NCBI GenBank assembly: GCA_021827865.1
Contig: JAKAUC010000020.1
Location: 36,751-100,750 of the forward strand
Length of the DNA: 64,000 nucleotides
DNA from: an archaeon
GTDB taxonomy: Archaea; Thermoproteota; Nitrososphaeria; Nitrososphaerales; Gagatemarchaeaceae
Direction: 5' to 3'
In this document: positions 8,313 through 16,583 of the stretch, one piece after another
How the letters are laid out: every line of letters starts with the position of its first letter
Numbering within the stretch: the first letter of the stretch is position 1
The notes under the pieces: model-generated
What the model saw: only the letters and a program-made list of their open reading frames with translations
Database searches by the model: none
Told to the model about the DNA's origin: nothing
Translations under genes and position numbers: made by a program

Positions 8313-9158
8313 TCAGACGACCGATCGGACCAGGAGCCAGACGTTGCTCGGGTGCTCGGCGATACGCCGCTTTGAGTAGGCCCACCAGTTTCCGCCGTAT
8401 GGGAGGTACTCCACCACTTCGTAGCCGGAAGCTACTAGTTCGTCCTTCAACTCGTCCCTGATTCCCTTGAGGAACTCGAAACGGAAGCTGGCGTGGCTGG
8501 AGTCTGAGAGTGCCTTCGCCCTGTCTATGAGCACGCTGTCGTGGGTGGCGATCGCGAACCCGTCCCCGCTCTCGAACAGAGAGACCATCAGACGGTCGAA
8601 GTTCTTCCTGATGTCGTCCTTGGTAGGGAAGACGAAGTCCTGAGGCTCCTTGTACGCCCCTTTCACCAGGCGTATACGGCCGCCGGCGTCCAGGACCGCC
8701 TTCACGTCCGCCTCGCTCCGCCGGGCATAGGCCTGGATGGCTATCCCGGTGCCTGGGTGCTTCTGGTGGGCTTCAAGATAGGCTGCCACTGTCTTGCCGG
8801 TGAAGGCCGACCCCTCCATATCGATCCAGAGCAGCTGTGACAGCCTTTCGGCGTTCGCAATCATCCTTTCGAGGCGCCCCTTCATTCCGCCCTCGTCGGC
8901 GCCCAGTCCCAGCTGGGTAAGTTTCACGGACACGAACCCCTTGACGGCGCTGTCTGCCATAGCCTGCTGGAGTCTGAGGTATTCTTCGACCTGGGCGTCC
9001 ATGGCCGCTGGGTCCGTGATATCTTCGCCCAGGAAGTTGACGACGACCCCGATCCCTCTGGAGTTGGCGTTCTGGGCGTCCTTGACTGCAGACTGGAGGT
9101 CAGGCCCCGCGATCCACTTCTTCGCGACAGGGAGGACCACCAGCTCTTTGAGCCCCAT
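8313..9158 (-). CDS. Proline dehydrogenase (monofunctional, FAD)
   Basis: Oxidises L-proline to pyrroline-5-carboxylate, passing electrons to the quinone pool. The 281-residue TIM-barrel shows SVKLTQLG (strand with active-site Lys), WIDMEGS, RLVKGAYKE (FAD and substrate contacts), ATHDS, and the C-terminal RRIAEHPSN motif that binds the proline carboxylate. I chose ATG 9158 instead of the longer frame to 9200 because the shared TATA box at 9183-9191 fits a leaderless start there. It diverges from a prolidase-like peptidase, a sensible pairing for using proline-containing peptides. No P5C dehydrogenase is adjacent. Confidence 0.88.
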   Translation of the reverse strand: MGLKELVVLPVAKKWIAGPDLQSAVKDAQNANSRGIGVVVNFLGEDITDPAAMDAQVEEYLRLQQAMADSAVKGFVSVKLTQLGLGADEGGMKGRLERMIANAERLSQLLWIDMEGSAFTGKTVAAYLEAHQKHPGTGIAIQAYARRSEADVKAVLDAGGRIRLVKGAYKEPQDFVFPTKDDIRKNFDRLMVSLFESGDGFAIATHDSVLIDRAKALSDSSHASFRFEFLKGIRDELKDELVASGYEVVEYLPYGGNWWAYSKRRIAEHPSNVWLLVRSVV

Positions 9159-9182
9159 GGACGAGCCGAGGCAGAGAGACCA

Positions 9183-9191
9183 CATATTAAC
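9183..9191. promoter_or_regulatory. Shared TATA-like box of the proline dehydrogenase and peptidase genes
   Basis: CATATTAAC is the only A/T-rich element between the two divergent genes. Its centre is 29 bases from ATG 9158 (minus) and 31 from ATG 9218 (plus), so one near-symmetric box could serve both leaderless transcripts. Confidence 0.45.
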
Positions 9192-9217
9192 AGTGCACAC
9201 GAATGCAGGGGGCGAGA

Positions 9218-10318
9218 ATGGCAGCGGGCTCGGCCCTGGCCGGCCGGATGAAGAGGCTGAAGGAGGCCATGCGGAAAGAAAGGCTCCAGGGAGCGGTGTT
9301 GGTCCCCGGGCCGAACCTGAAGTACCTCACCGGGGTCGACTCGCTGATGCTCGAGCGCCCGTTCATGCTCCTCGTCCCCGCCGAAGGGGTCCCCCACCTT
9401 GTCGCGCCGAAGCTCGAGGCCGGGCCCTACGGAGACGCGCAGCTGCCTGTGAGAGTGCTCGCATGGACGGACTCGGAAGGTCCCGGAGCGGCGGTGAGGG
9501 AGGCAGTGGCCGGGGCGGGGCTAGAAGGCGAATGGGGGGTGGAGGGGAGGGCGCCGTACCAATACATCGCGAAGCTGATGGAGGAAGCGTCCCCCAAGTT
9601 CAGGAGTGCGGAGCCGGTCCTGCAGGAGATGAGGGAGGTCAAAGACCAGGCAGAGGTGGCCCTGCTCAAGAGGTCCGCCGCTATCCTGAGCAGGGCGTTC
9701 GAAGAGTTCCCAGGCCACATCCAGGAAGGGCGGACAGAACAGGAACTGGCCAGAGAGATGACAGAAGTCATCTATGCGAAGGGAGCCACCAAGGTGGACG
9801 ATGTGCTGGTCCAGGCAGGGCCGGCGGCGGCAGACCCCCACCACCTGCCTTCGAAGAGGAAGCTGGCCCGTGGCGAAAGCCTGCTGGTGGACGTCGGTGC
9901 GGCATATGGCGGATACTACGCCGACATCACCCGGACCTTCTGCCTCGGCAGGTCGAACGAGCTGGCACGGGTCTATGACAGGGTACTCGAGGCTCAAGAG
10001 TCTGCCATCGACGCCGCTGCCGAAGGGACCCCCGTGGGGAAGGTCGACTCCGCTGCGCGCCGGGTTTTGGCCGAGGCGGGGCTCGGAAGGTACTTCTTCC
10101 ACAGGACGGGCCACGGCCTGGGGCTCGAAATCCATGAGGCGCCCTACATCGTAGAAGGGGGGAAGGAGAAGCTCCGTGAAGGCGTGTGCTTCACTGTGGA
10201 GCCCGGCGCATACATCAGGGGGAAGTTCGGAGTGAGGATAGAAGACGACGTACTGATCCGGGGCGGGCGAGGCGCCCCCATCACGGACGCTCCGAAACAG
10301 TACGGCTGGTGGAGATAG
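9218..10318 (+). CDS. pepQ: M24-family Xaa-Pro peptidase (prolidase/aminopeptidase P type)
   Basis: Two-domain metallopeptidase. The N-terminal creatinase-like domain (about 1-130) contains PNLKYLTG. The pita-bread catalytic domain has the five metal ligands in order: Asp in LLVDVGA, Asp in YADITRTF, His in GHGLGLEIHE, Glu in VEPG, Glu in EDDVL. It cleaves Xaa-Pro bonds in peptides and supplies proline to the divergent dehydrogenase. ATG 9218 (366 residues) is favoured over 9203 from the TATA spacing. Dipeptidase versus aminopeptidase P activity cannot be separated by eye. Confidence 0.88.
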   Translation: MAAGSALAGRMKRLKEAMRKERLQGAVLVPGPNLKYLTGVDSLMLERPFMLLVPAEGVPHLVAPKLEAGPYGDAQLPVRVLAWTDSEGPGAAVREAVAGAGLEGEWGVEGRAPYQYIAKLMEEASPKFRSAEPVLQEMREVKDQAEVALLKRSAAILSRAFEEFPGHIQEGRTEQELAREMTEVIYAKGATKVDDVLVQAGPAAADPHHLPSKRKLARGESLLVDVGAAYGGYYADITRTFCLGRSNELARVYDRVLEAQESAIDAAAEGTPVGKVDSAARRVLAEAGLGRYFFHRTGHGLGLEIHEAPYIVEGGKEKLREGVCFTVEPGAYIRGKFGVRIEDDVLIRGGRGAPITDAPKQYGWWR

Positions 10319-10319
10319 T

Positions 10320-10589
10320 CTATTTCGACTGGGAGAACTGGGACACCATCGTGTTGGTGTCCTGGATGTGCTTTATCTTCTGGATCTTGTCCATGACCAG
10401 TCGATACACCTTCTCGTCGCTCGGCATGAGCACCTCCTTTTGAGAGCTGATCACGGCGAGGACGTCCCAGTCGCCGGGGACAACGTGGGCTTCCACTACA
10501 TCGGGAATCTTCAGCAGGTTACCGATCACTTCCCTTTCGTGTCCCGGAACGACTTTGAGCAGAACGAACGCCTTCTGAAAGACTGGCAC
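10320..10589 (-). CDS. Stand-alone Lrp/AsnC ligand-binding (RAM) domain protein
   Basis: An 89-residue protein consisting only of the alpha-beta RAM domain of Lrp/AsnC regulators: KAFVLLKVVPG opening strand, central GDWDVLAVISS, and a C-terminal helix with the TNTMVSQF ending typical of the family. There is no DNA-binding helix-turn-helix, so it probably modulates a partner regulator or senses amino acids. GTG 10589 is preferred to ATG 10610 because the TATA box at 10614-10621 lies only 3 bases upstream of the latter. Its stop abuts the convergent peptidase gene. Confidence 0.8.
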   Translation of the reverse strand: MPVFQKAFVLLKVVPGHEREVIGNLLKIPDVVEAHVVPGDWDVLAVISSQKEVLMPSDEKVYRLVMDKIQKIKHIQDTNTMVSQFSQSK

Positions 10590-10611
10590 TATTACCTGGT
10601 AGCGTGGCATT

Positions 10612-10624
10612 CCTTTTAAAAACG
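10612..10624. promoter_or_regulatory. Symmetric TATA box shared by AsnC-domain gene and polX
   Basis: The palindrome TTTTAAAA (10614-10621) is centred 28 bases from GTG 10589 on the minus strand and 28 bases from TTG 10646 on the plus strand. It appears to be the only promoter element available to both genes. Confidence 0.5.
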
Positions 10625-10645
10625 AATCGCCGTGAAACGACCGCC

Positions 10646-12334
10646 TTGAAGAACGGAGAGGTGGCCGAGCTCCTGGACAGGCTGGGCGACTTGGAGGAGG
10701 CCAACGGAGAGGACAGGTTCAAGGTCGTCGCCTACCACCGCGCGGCGACGAGTGTCAGGAACTTGGACGAGGACATCGAGACCGTGTGGAGGGAGAGGAG
10801 GCTCGAAGACATCCGCTTCATCGGGGAGGGGATTTCCAGGAAGATTGACGAGTATCTGACGACAGGGAGGTTGCGGCTCCTTGAGAAGCTGGAAGAGAGG
10901 ACGCCGCCGGGGGCCACCCTTCTGACCAAGGTCCAGGGGGTAGGGCCGAGGATCGCCTACCATCTTTCGCACGACCTCGGGATAGACAGCATAGTCAAAC
11001 TGAAGGAGGCCCTGGAGAGCGGCAGGCTAGACGGCGAGTTCGGTCCGAAGGTGCGCGAGTCGTTTCGGGAAGGGATCGAGAGATTGGCGAGCTATGAGAA
11101 GCGGATGCTCCTCCCCGAGGCCGAAGGAGAGTTCAGAAAACTGGAGTCTTACTTTGAGGCGCTCGGAATACCCATCGCGATGGCAGGGAGCCTCAGGAGA
11201 GGGAGGGGCACCATAGGGGACCTAGACCTCCTCTCGTCAGACCCAGGGGCGGTGGAAGCAATCAAGGGGTGCCCCGGGGTCGCCCAGGTCGTCGAGAGCG
11301 GGCCGAAAAGGGCGAGCGTCAAGCTAGGGGACGGCGTACAGGTCGACGTCAGGATCTTCGCCAAGGAGGAATACGGGGCTGCACTGCTCTATTTCACCGG
11401 CTCCAAGGACCACAACATCGCCATGAGGAACCTGGCAATCGAAAAGAGGTGGAAGCTCAACGAGTACGGGCTGTTCGACAGAGAGGGGAAGAGGCTCGCA
11501 GGGGAGACCGAGGAGGGAGTGTATAGGGAGCTCGGGATGGAATACATCCCGCCTGAGCTGAGAGAGAACAGAGGGGAGACAGAGGCCTCGCTGGAGCATA
11601 GGCTCCCCGCGCTCCTGGAGTTCGACGACGTCAGGGGAGACCTGCAGATGCACACGAAGTGGAGCGACGGGTCAGGGGAGCTTGAAGCTATGGCCCGAGC
11701 GGCGAAGGGGAGGGGATACGAGTACATAGCAGTCACAGACCACTCCGCGTCGGTGAGGGTGGCCAACGGGCTCACGGAAGAGAGGTTTAGGCGCCAGTGG
11801 AAGGAGATCGACAGGCTCAACGAGGCGCTGGCGCCGTTCACTATACTGAAGGGGGTTGAGGTCGAGATAAGGAGCGACGGGTCGCTTGACTTCGGCAGGG
11901 ATTTCCTCGACGAGTTTGATGTAGTCGGGGCGTCGCTCCACCAGAACTTCAAGCAGGATCCAGAGAAGCTCACAGGAAGGGTGCTGAAGGCACTGGCTCA
12001 CCCATCCGTCGACTTCCTCTGCCACCCGACGAACAGGCTGATCGGCAGGAGGGAGGGGAACCCCATCGACCTCGCCAAGGTGATCAAGGGAGCCAAAGAC
12101 AACGGGAAGATGCTCGAAATCGACGGGCAGCCCAAGCGACTCGACTTGGATGAACTATGGGCCAGGAAAGCCATGGAAGAGGGAGTGCCCCTCGTGGTAG
12201 ACTCTGACGCCCATTCGGTGGGCGAGCTCGACAACGTCGGCTACGGCGTGACCGTCGCGCGAAGGGCTTGGGTGCAGGCCGACTGCGTCGCGAACGCCGG
12301 GGGGTTAAAGGGGTTCATGAGACGCGTCTCATAG
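10646..12334 (+). CDS. polX: Family X DNA polymerase with C-terminal PHP domain
   Basis: Gap-filling repair polymerase. N-terminal helix-hairpin-helix 8-kDa region: EVAELLDRLGDL, then FKVVAYHRAA and VQGVGPRIAYHL. The nucleotidyltransferase palm has GSLRRGRGTIGDLDLL with its two catalytic Asp, and a later VDVR Asp. The C-terminal PHP phosphoesterase domain carries DLQMHTKWSDG, VTDHS and LAHPS metal-ligand motifs, probably a 3'-5' exonuclease or 3'-phosphatase. TTG 10646 (562 residues) fits both the family N-terminus and the promoter spacing better than GTG 10604. A tRNA-Leu follows 40 bases downstream. Confidence 0.93.
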   Translation: MKNGEVAELLDRLGDLEEANGEDRFKVVAYHRAATSVRNLDEDIETVWRERRLEDIRFIGEGISRKIDEYLTTGRLRLLEKLEERTPPGATLLTKVQGVGPRIAYHLSHDLGIDSIVKLKEALESGRLDGEFGPKVRESFREGIERLASYEKRMLLPEAEGEFRKLESYFEALGIPIAMAGSLRRGRGTIGDLDLLSSDPGAVEAIKGCPGVAQVVESGPKRASVKLGDGVQVDVRIFAKEEYGAALLYFTGSKDHNIAMRNLAIEKRWKLNEYGLFDREGKRLAGETEEGVYRELGMEYIPPELRENRGETEASLEHRLPALLEFDDVRGDLQMHTKWSDGSGELEAMARAAKGRGYEYIAVTDHSASVRVANGLTEERFRRQWKEIDRLNEALAPFTILKGVEVEIRSDGSLDFGRDFLDEFDVVGASLHQNFKQDPEKLTGRVLKALAHPSVDFLCHPTNRLIGRREGNPIDLAKVIKGAKDNGKMLEIDGQPKRLDLDELWARKAMEEGVPLVVDSDAHSVGELDNVGYGVTVARRAWVQADCVANAGGLKGFMRRVS

Positions 12335-12374
12335 GCGTCCAATGTTAATAACGGAACCTTGCGTCGCGTGTTTC

Positions 12375-12478
12375 GCGGGGGTAGCTAAGCCTGGCCAAAA
12401 GCAGGGGACTTAAGCGGCACAGCCCGAGAGATCCCCTCCCTTAGGGGTTCGTGGGTTCGAATCCCATCCCCCGCACCA
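12375..12478 (+). tRNA. tRNA-Leu(UAA) with 16-base intron, CCA encoded
   Basis: Type II tRNA with acceptor pairs 12375-12381 and 12468-12474, A73 at 12475 and genomic CCA at 12476-12478. The anticodon stem GGGGA/TCCCC (12404-12408, 12432-12436) encloses a loop with anticodon TAA at 12411-12413. After G37 a 16-base insert (12415-12430, CGGCACAGCCCGAGAG) interrupts the loop at the canonical 37/38 position. A TATA-like element (TTAATAAC) lies about 28 bases upstream. Confidence 0.9.
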
Positions 12479-12740
12479 GTGCAACGAAACGGGTTTGGTC
12501 TGTCTTCTCTGAAATGGTCTTCCTGGCGCAGAGCTCCAGCGCATCCGTTCGGCTCCTGACCGCCAGCGCGAACCGGAATCTCCCCGCGTCCATATGACGT
12601 CGATGACGTGATTGGCCCGTAACGTTGTCTACACACTGGAATCATCCTCAATCGGATTCCGCGAAGGCCCTCGGCATGGATGAAGAGAGCGAGAGGCGTC
12701 AGCCACTCTTAAATGAGCGACTCGTCCATTTCGGGGCTGA

Positions 12741-14777
12741 ATGACGGCCGATACCGAGGCCGAAGTTTCCGAAGCGCAGATCGCGGTGCACTGGAAGGAG
12801 GAGCCGCTCATAGAGCCGCCACGAAGCTTCGTGAAGCAAGCCAACGTGAGCGACCCCTCGGTCTTCGAGCGTTTCTCCGAAAAGAACTTCCCCCAGTGTT
12901 TCGAAGAATACGCTGACCTGCTGAGCTGGGACAGCAGATGGCACACGGTCCTTGACACAGGCAGACCCCCCTTCTGGAAGTGGTTCGTAGGGGGGAAGCT
13001 GAACGCGTCCTACAACGCCGTCGACAGGCATCTCCCCAAACACAGGAACAAGGCAGCGCTCATCTGGGTTCCCGAGTCGGAGGACGAAGCCGCTCAAGCC
13101 GTCACCTACCAGGAGCTCTACAACAGAGTCAACGAGTTCGCCCTGGTGCTGAAGGAGTTCGCGGGCCTGAACGCAGGGGACAGAGTAACGTTCCACCTCC
13201 CCATGGTACCTGAGCTCCCCATCTCGATGCTGGCAGCGGCAAGGCTGGGGATAATCCACAACCAGGTGTTCGGAGGATTCAGCGCGAGGGCCTGCGCCGA
13301 ACGCATGGAGGACTCCAAGAGCACCGTCCTGGTCACAATCGATGGTTACTATAGGAACGGCGGGCTGATTGACAAGAAGAAGGAGGCAGACGTCACGGTG
13401 GAGGAGGCCGAGAAGCTGGGAATCGAAGTCGAGAAGGTGCTCGTCTGGAGGAGGCACCCGGGGAAGTACATCTCCCGGTCCCCCATGGTCGAAGGGAGGG
13501 ACTTCTTCGTGGACGAGGTGGCGAGGCCGTTCAGAGGGAGGACCATAGCTCCGACCTCCATGGACGCCGAGGCGCCTCTCTTCCTGATGTACACAAGCGG
13601 CTCGACAGGGAAGCCCAAAGGGATTCAGCACAGGACAGGCGGCTACTTGGCCTACGTAGCGGGGACTACGAAGTTCGTGCAGGACTTGCGCCCCGAAGAC
13701 GTCTACTGGTGCTTCGCCGACATCGGGTGGATCACTGGCCACTCGTACATAGTCTACGGTCCGCTTACGAACGCGGCGACTTCGGTGATGTACGAGGGGG
13801 TCCCGCTGTACCCGGACCCCGGAAGGCCGTGGAGGATCGCCGAGCGCCTCGGGGTCAACATATTCCACACGGCCCCCACCACCATCCGCATGCTGAGAAA
13901 GGCCGGTCCGGACGAGCCCTCAAAGTACCACTACCGCTTCAAGGCCATGACCACCGTGGGGGAGCCCATAGAGCCAGAAGCCTGGAGGTGGTACTACGAA
14001 GTCGTGGGGAAGAAGGAGGCGGTGATCACCGACACCTGGTGGCAGACCGAGACAGGCGGGTTCCTCTGCTCCACGATGCCGGCTCTAGCACCGATGAAGC
14101 CGGGCAGCGCAGGTCCAGGCATGCCCGGGATATACCCGGTCATCTATGACGAGAACGGTGCGGAGGTCCCTCCTGGTCAGAACAGGGCAGGGAACATCTG
14201 CATCAGAAATCCTTGGCCGGGGATCATGCAGACCATCTGGGGAGACCCTGACCGTTTCGTGAGCGTATACTACTCGAAGTACAACCGCGACGGGCAGAGC
14301 AAGGACTGGCACGACTGGCCCTACTTTGCAGGCGACGGGGCGGTCCAGGCGGCGGACGGGTATTTCCGGATCGTCGGGAGGGTAGACGACGTCATCAAGG
14401 TAGCTGGGCACAGGCTCGGAACCAAGGAGATAGAGAACGCGGTGCTCACGACGCCTGAGGTCGCTGAAGCGGCAGCCATAGCCATGGAGGACGAACTCAG
14501 GGGGCATGTCCCTGTCGTGTACGTAGCCCTCAAGCCCGGCAGCGCTCTCATGAAGGGGCTGGAAGACGTCATCAAAGGAAACGTTGTGAGGGAGCTTGGG
14601 CCGATAGCCAGGCCTAGATTCGTGTACGTGGTCCCAGACCTACCAAAGACGAGGTCAGGGAAGATAATGAGGAGGGTGCTCGCTTCGATTTCAGACAGGA
14701 AGGACTACGGCGACGTCACGACCCTCGCCAACCCGGACGTCGTCGAGACCATCCGAAAGCAGGTCCAGGCTACGTAG
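12741..14777 (+). CDS. acs: Acetyl-CoA synthetase, AMP-forming
   Basis: Activates acetate (possibly propionate) with ATP and CoA. The 678-residue ANL-family enzyme carries the P-loop-like YTSGSTGKPKG, the WWQTETGG motif of short-chain acyl-CoA synthetases, the GYFRIVGRVDDVIKVAGHR hinge region, and the PKTRSGKIMRR C-terminal lysine motif that is a target of acetylation in homologues. ATG 12741 lies about 30 bases downstream of a TATA-like CTCTTAAATG. It is monocistronic as far as visible. With citrate synthase in the same window it would feed acetyl units into the TCA cycle. Confidence 0.95.
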   Translation: MTADTEAEVSEAQIAVHWKEEPLIEPPRSFVKQANVSDPSVFERFSEKNFPQCFEEYADLLSWDSRWHTVLDTGRPPFWKWFVGGKLNASYNAVDRHLPKHRNKAALIWVPESEDEAAQAVTYQELYNRVNEFALVLKEFAGLNAGDRVTFHLPMVPELPISMLAAARLGIIHNQVFGGFSARACAERMEDSKSTVLVTIDGYYRNGGLIDKKKEADVTVEEAEKLGIEVEKVLVWRRHPGKYISRSPMVEGRDFFVDEVARPFRGRTIAPTSMDAEAPLFLMYTSGSTGKPKGIQHRTGGYLAYVAGTTKFVQDLRPEDVYWCFADIGWITGHSYIVYGPLTNAATSVMYEGVPLYPDPGRPWRIAERLGVNIFHTAPTTIRMLRKAGPDEPSKYHYRFKAMTTVGEPIEPEAWRWYYEVVGKKEAVITDTWWQTETGGFLCSTMPALAPMKPGSAGPGMPGIYPVIYDENGAEVPPGQNRAGNICIRNPWPGIMQTIWGDPDRFVSVYYSKYNRDGQSKDWHDWPYFAGDGAVQAADGYFRIVGRVDDVIKVAGHRLGTKEIENAVLTTPEVAEAAAIAMEDELRGHVPVVYVALKPGSALMKGLEDVIKGNVVRELGPIARPRFVYVVPDLPKTRSGKIMRRVLASISDRKDYGDVTTLANPDVVETIRKQVQAT

Positions 14778-14887
14778 GAGCGGCAGGCGCGGAGGTCGCG
14801 CAGACGAGTTCAAGCTGATGGCGACGAGCTGCCTCACAGCCGTGGAAGAGCTGTAAGGTATGTCGACCCCCTCGGCGAGGGCCGGCG

Positions 14888-15493
14888 CTAGTCTGTAGCC
14901 ATCAGGTGGCCGGAGAAGGCCAGGCTCCAGATGAGGACTGGGTAGACGATAAGTCGTTCGAGCCCTCCGGGGCCTATCCCGATGGCGGTCCCCTCGGCTC
15001 CGGTGCCCGGGATGTAGAGGACGAGGAATGCCAGAGTGAGCAGGCCCAAGATCACCCCGAAATAAGAAAGCGGAGCCTTTTGCAGCTTGTAAGAAAGGAT
15101 CGCGGTCAGGCCTATGCCGACGAATGTGATCAGCGAAAAGATCCCATGGAGGCCGTATGGCGCAGTCTCGTTAAAGACCCCCACCCCGAGCGCCCCGATG
15201 CCTGCCAGGATGACGACCCCAGAGAGCGGTTTCCACTTGAAATGACGTTGGATCAATATTCCGGTGAGGATCACTGCGATGCCCATGAGTGCGATAGACG
15301 TGTCAAAGATGAGCCAGGAGCTCTGGGACGGGCAGCCCCCACCGTTCACGCAGGGCGGCCCAAGGTCGCTGATGTAGTTCTGGGAGACGCTGTAACCCGG
15401 GTAGACGAATTCGGCTACCATCTCGAAGAGGGCGAACTGCGCAACGCCGAAGAAGAGTAGCGCGCCGGCCTTCCTGGCATCGCTCCAGCCCAA
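14888..15493 (-). CDS. DUF998-family membrane protein
   Basis: A 201-residue integral membrane protein with about six transmembrane helices. The family signature YPGYSVSQNYISDLG follows the first helix, and a small external loop contains two cysteines (PPCVNGGGCPSQ). The start appears to be TTG 15493. Function is unknown for this widespread archaeal and bacterial family. It stands alone between two plus-strand genes, so no neighbour suggests a role. Confidence 0.8.
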   Translation of the reverse strand: MGWSDARKAGALLFFGVAQFALFEMVAEFVYPGYSVSQNYISDLGPPCVNGGGCPSQSSWLIFDTSIALMGIAVILTGILIQRHFKWKPLSGVVILAGIGALGVGVFNETAPYGLHGIFSLITFVGIGLTAILSYKLQKAPLSYFGVILGLLTLAFLVLYIPGTGAEGTAIGIGPGGLERLIVYPVLIWSLAFSGHLMATD

Positions 15494-15590
15494 CGGCAGC
15501 GCACGCTTCAGGTTACGCTAAAAAGGTGCGTGCTCAGCCGGGAAGGAGCGTGAAGTCCTCGGACGGAGCCGTCACAGGTGGGGAGACCCC

Positions 15591-16583
15591 GTGCTGAAGA
15601 TACTCGTCCTCTCACCGATGCCGGAAGGGCTCATCAGGCTGTTTTTCGCCGAGAGCCTCGAGAAGCATAAGATTGACGCAGAGTTCGCCACAGTGAGCGA
15701 CCCCGGCTCTCCGACACTGATGGAAGAGCTCTCGAAGGCGGACGTAGTGATCGGAGACTACACGTTCAGGATCCCGATAACCGAGAGGGAGGTAGCCTCG
15801 ATGAGCAAAGTCAGGCTGATCGCACAGCCCAGCACCGGCTACGACCACATCGACCTAGCGGCCTGCAGGAGAAAGGGGATCCCGGTGACTAACATCGGGG
15901 GCGCCAACGCCATCTCGGTGGCAGAACACACCCTAGCAGCCGCGCTGGTCCTCCTCAAGCGGATAGGCTACGCCTACCGCAGAATAACCGAAGGAGCCTG
16001 GGTCCAGGAAGAGCTCCTGAACGTCTCCGCGGAAGTGCACGGGAAGACCTGGGGGATCGTCGGGATGGGACGGATTGGGAAGGAGGTTGCGTGGAGGGCG
16101 AGGTCCTTGGGCGCAAGCGTCGTCTACAATGACCTGGTGAAGCTCGGAGACGACGATGAAAAGAAGCTGGGTGCGTCGTTCCTCCCGCTTCCCCGCCTTC
16201 TTTCCGAGAGCGACGTCGTGAGCGTACACGTCCCCCTGACGGAGAGCACAAGGGGGATGTTCGGGGAGAGGGAGTTCAGGCTGATGAAATCCTATGCCGT
16301 CTACATCAACGTCTCCAGAGGTGAGCTCAACGACGAGGCCGCTTTGGCCAGGGCGGTCACGCAGGGCTGGATCGGAGGGGCGGGGTTGGACGTGTTCGCA
16401 AAAGAGCCCGTCTCCCCTGACAACCCCCTCCTCTTGGCGGCAAAGGACGGGGCGAACGTGATTCTTACTCCGCATATGGCGGGCGCGACGAATGATGCTA
16501 GGCTCAGGATAATCCAGGCGACGGTGGAGAACGTGGTAAGGGTAGCCCTCGGCCAACCGCCTCTGAACGTTGTGAACCAATGA
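15591..16583 (+). CDS. D-isomer 2-hydroxyacid dehydrogenase
   Basis: NAD(P)-dependent oxidoreductase of the phosphoglycerate/glyoxylate/D-lactate dehydrogenase family. GIVGMGRIGKEVA is the Rossmann Gly motif (about residues 152-164), and the catalytic Arg (NVSRGEL), Glu (FAKEP) and His (TPHMAG) are all present. At 330 residues it lacks the ACT regulatory domain of SerA, so glyoxylate/hydroxypyruvate or another 2-ketoacid is more likely than phosphoserine synthesis. The start is GTG 15591. It overlaps the following ThDP enzyme by 4 bases (ATGA), so the two probably act on related 2-oxoacids. Confidence 0.87.
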   Translation: MLKILVLSPMPEGLIRLFFAESLEKHKIDAEFATVSDPGSPTLMEELSKADVVIGDYTFRIPITEREVASMSKVRLIAQPSTGYDHIDLAACRRKGIPVTNIGGANAISVAEHTLAAALVLLKRIGYAYRRITEGAWVQEELLNVSAEVHGKTWGIVGMGRIGKEVAWRARSLGASVVYNDLVKLGDDDEKKLGASFLPLPRLLSESDVVSVHVPLTESTRGMFGEREFRLMKSYAVYINVSRGELNDEAALARAVTQGWIGGAGLDVFAKEPVSPDNPLLLAAKDGANVILTPHMAGATNDARLRIIQATVENVVRVALGQPPLNVVNQ

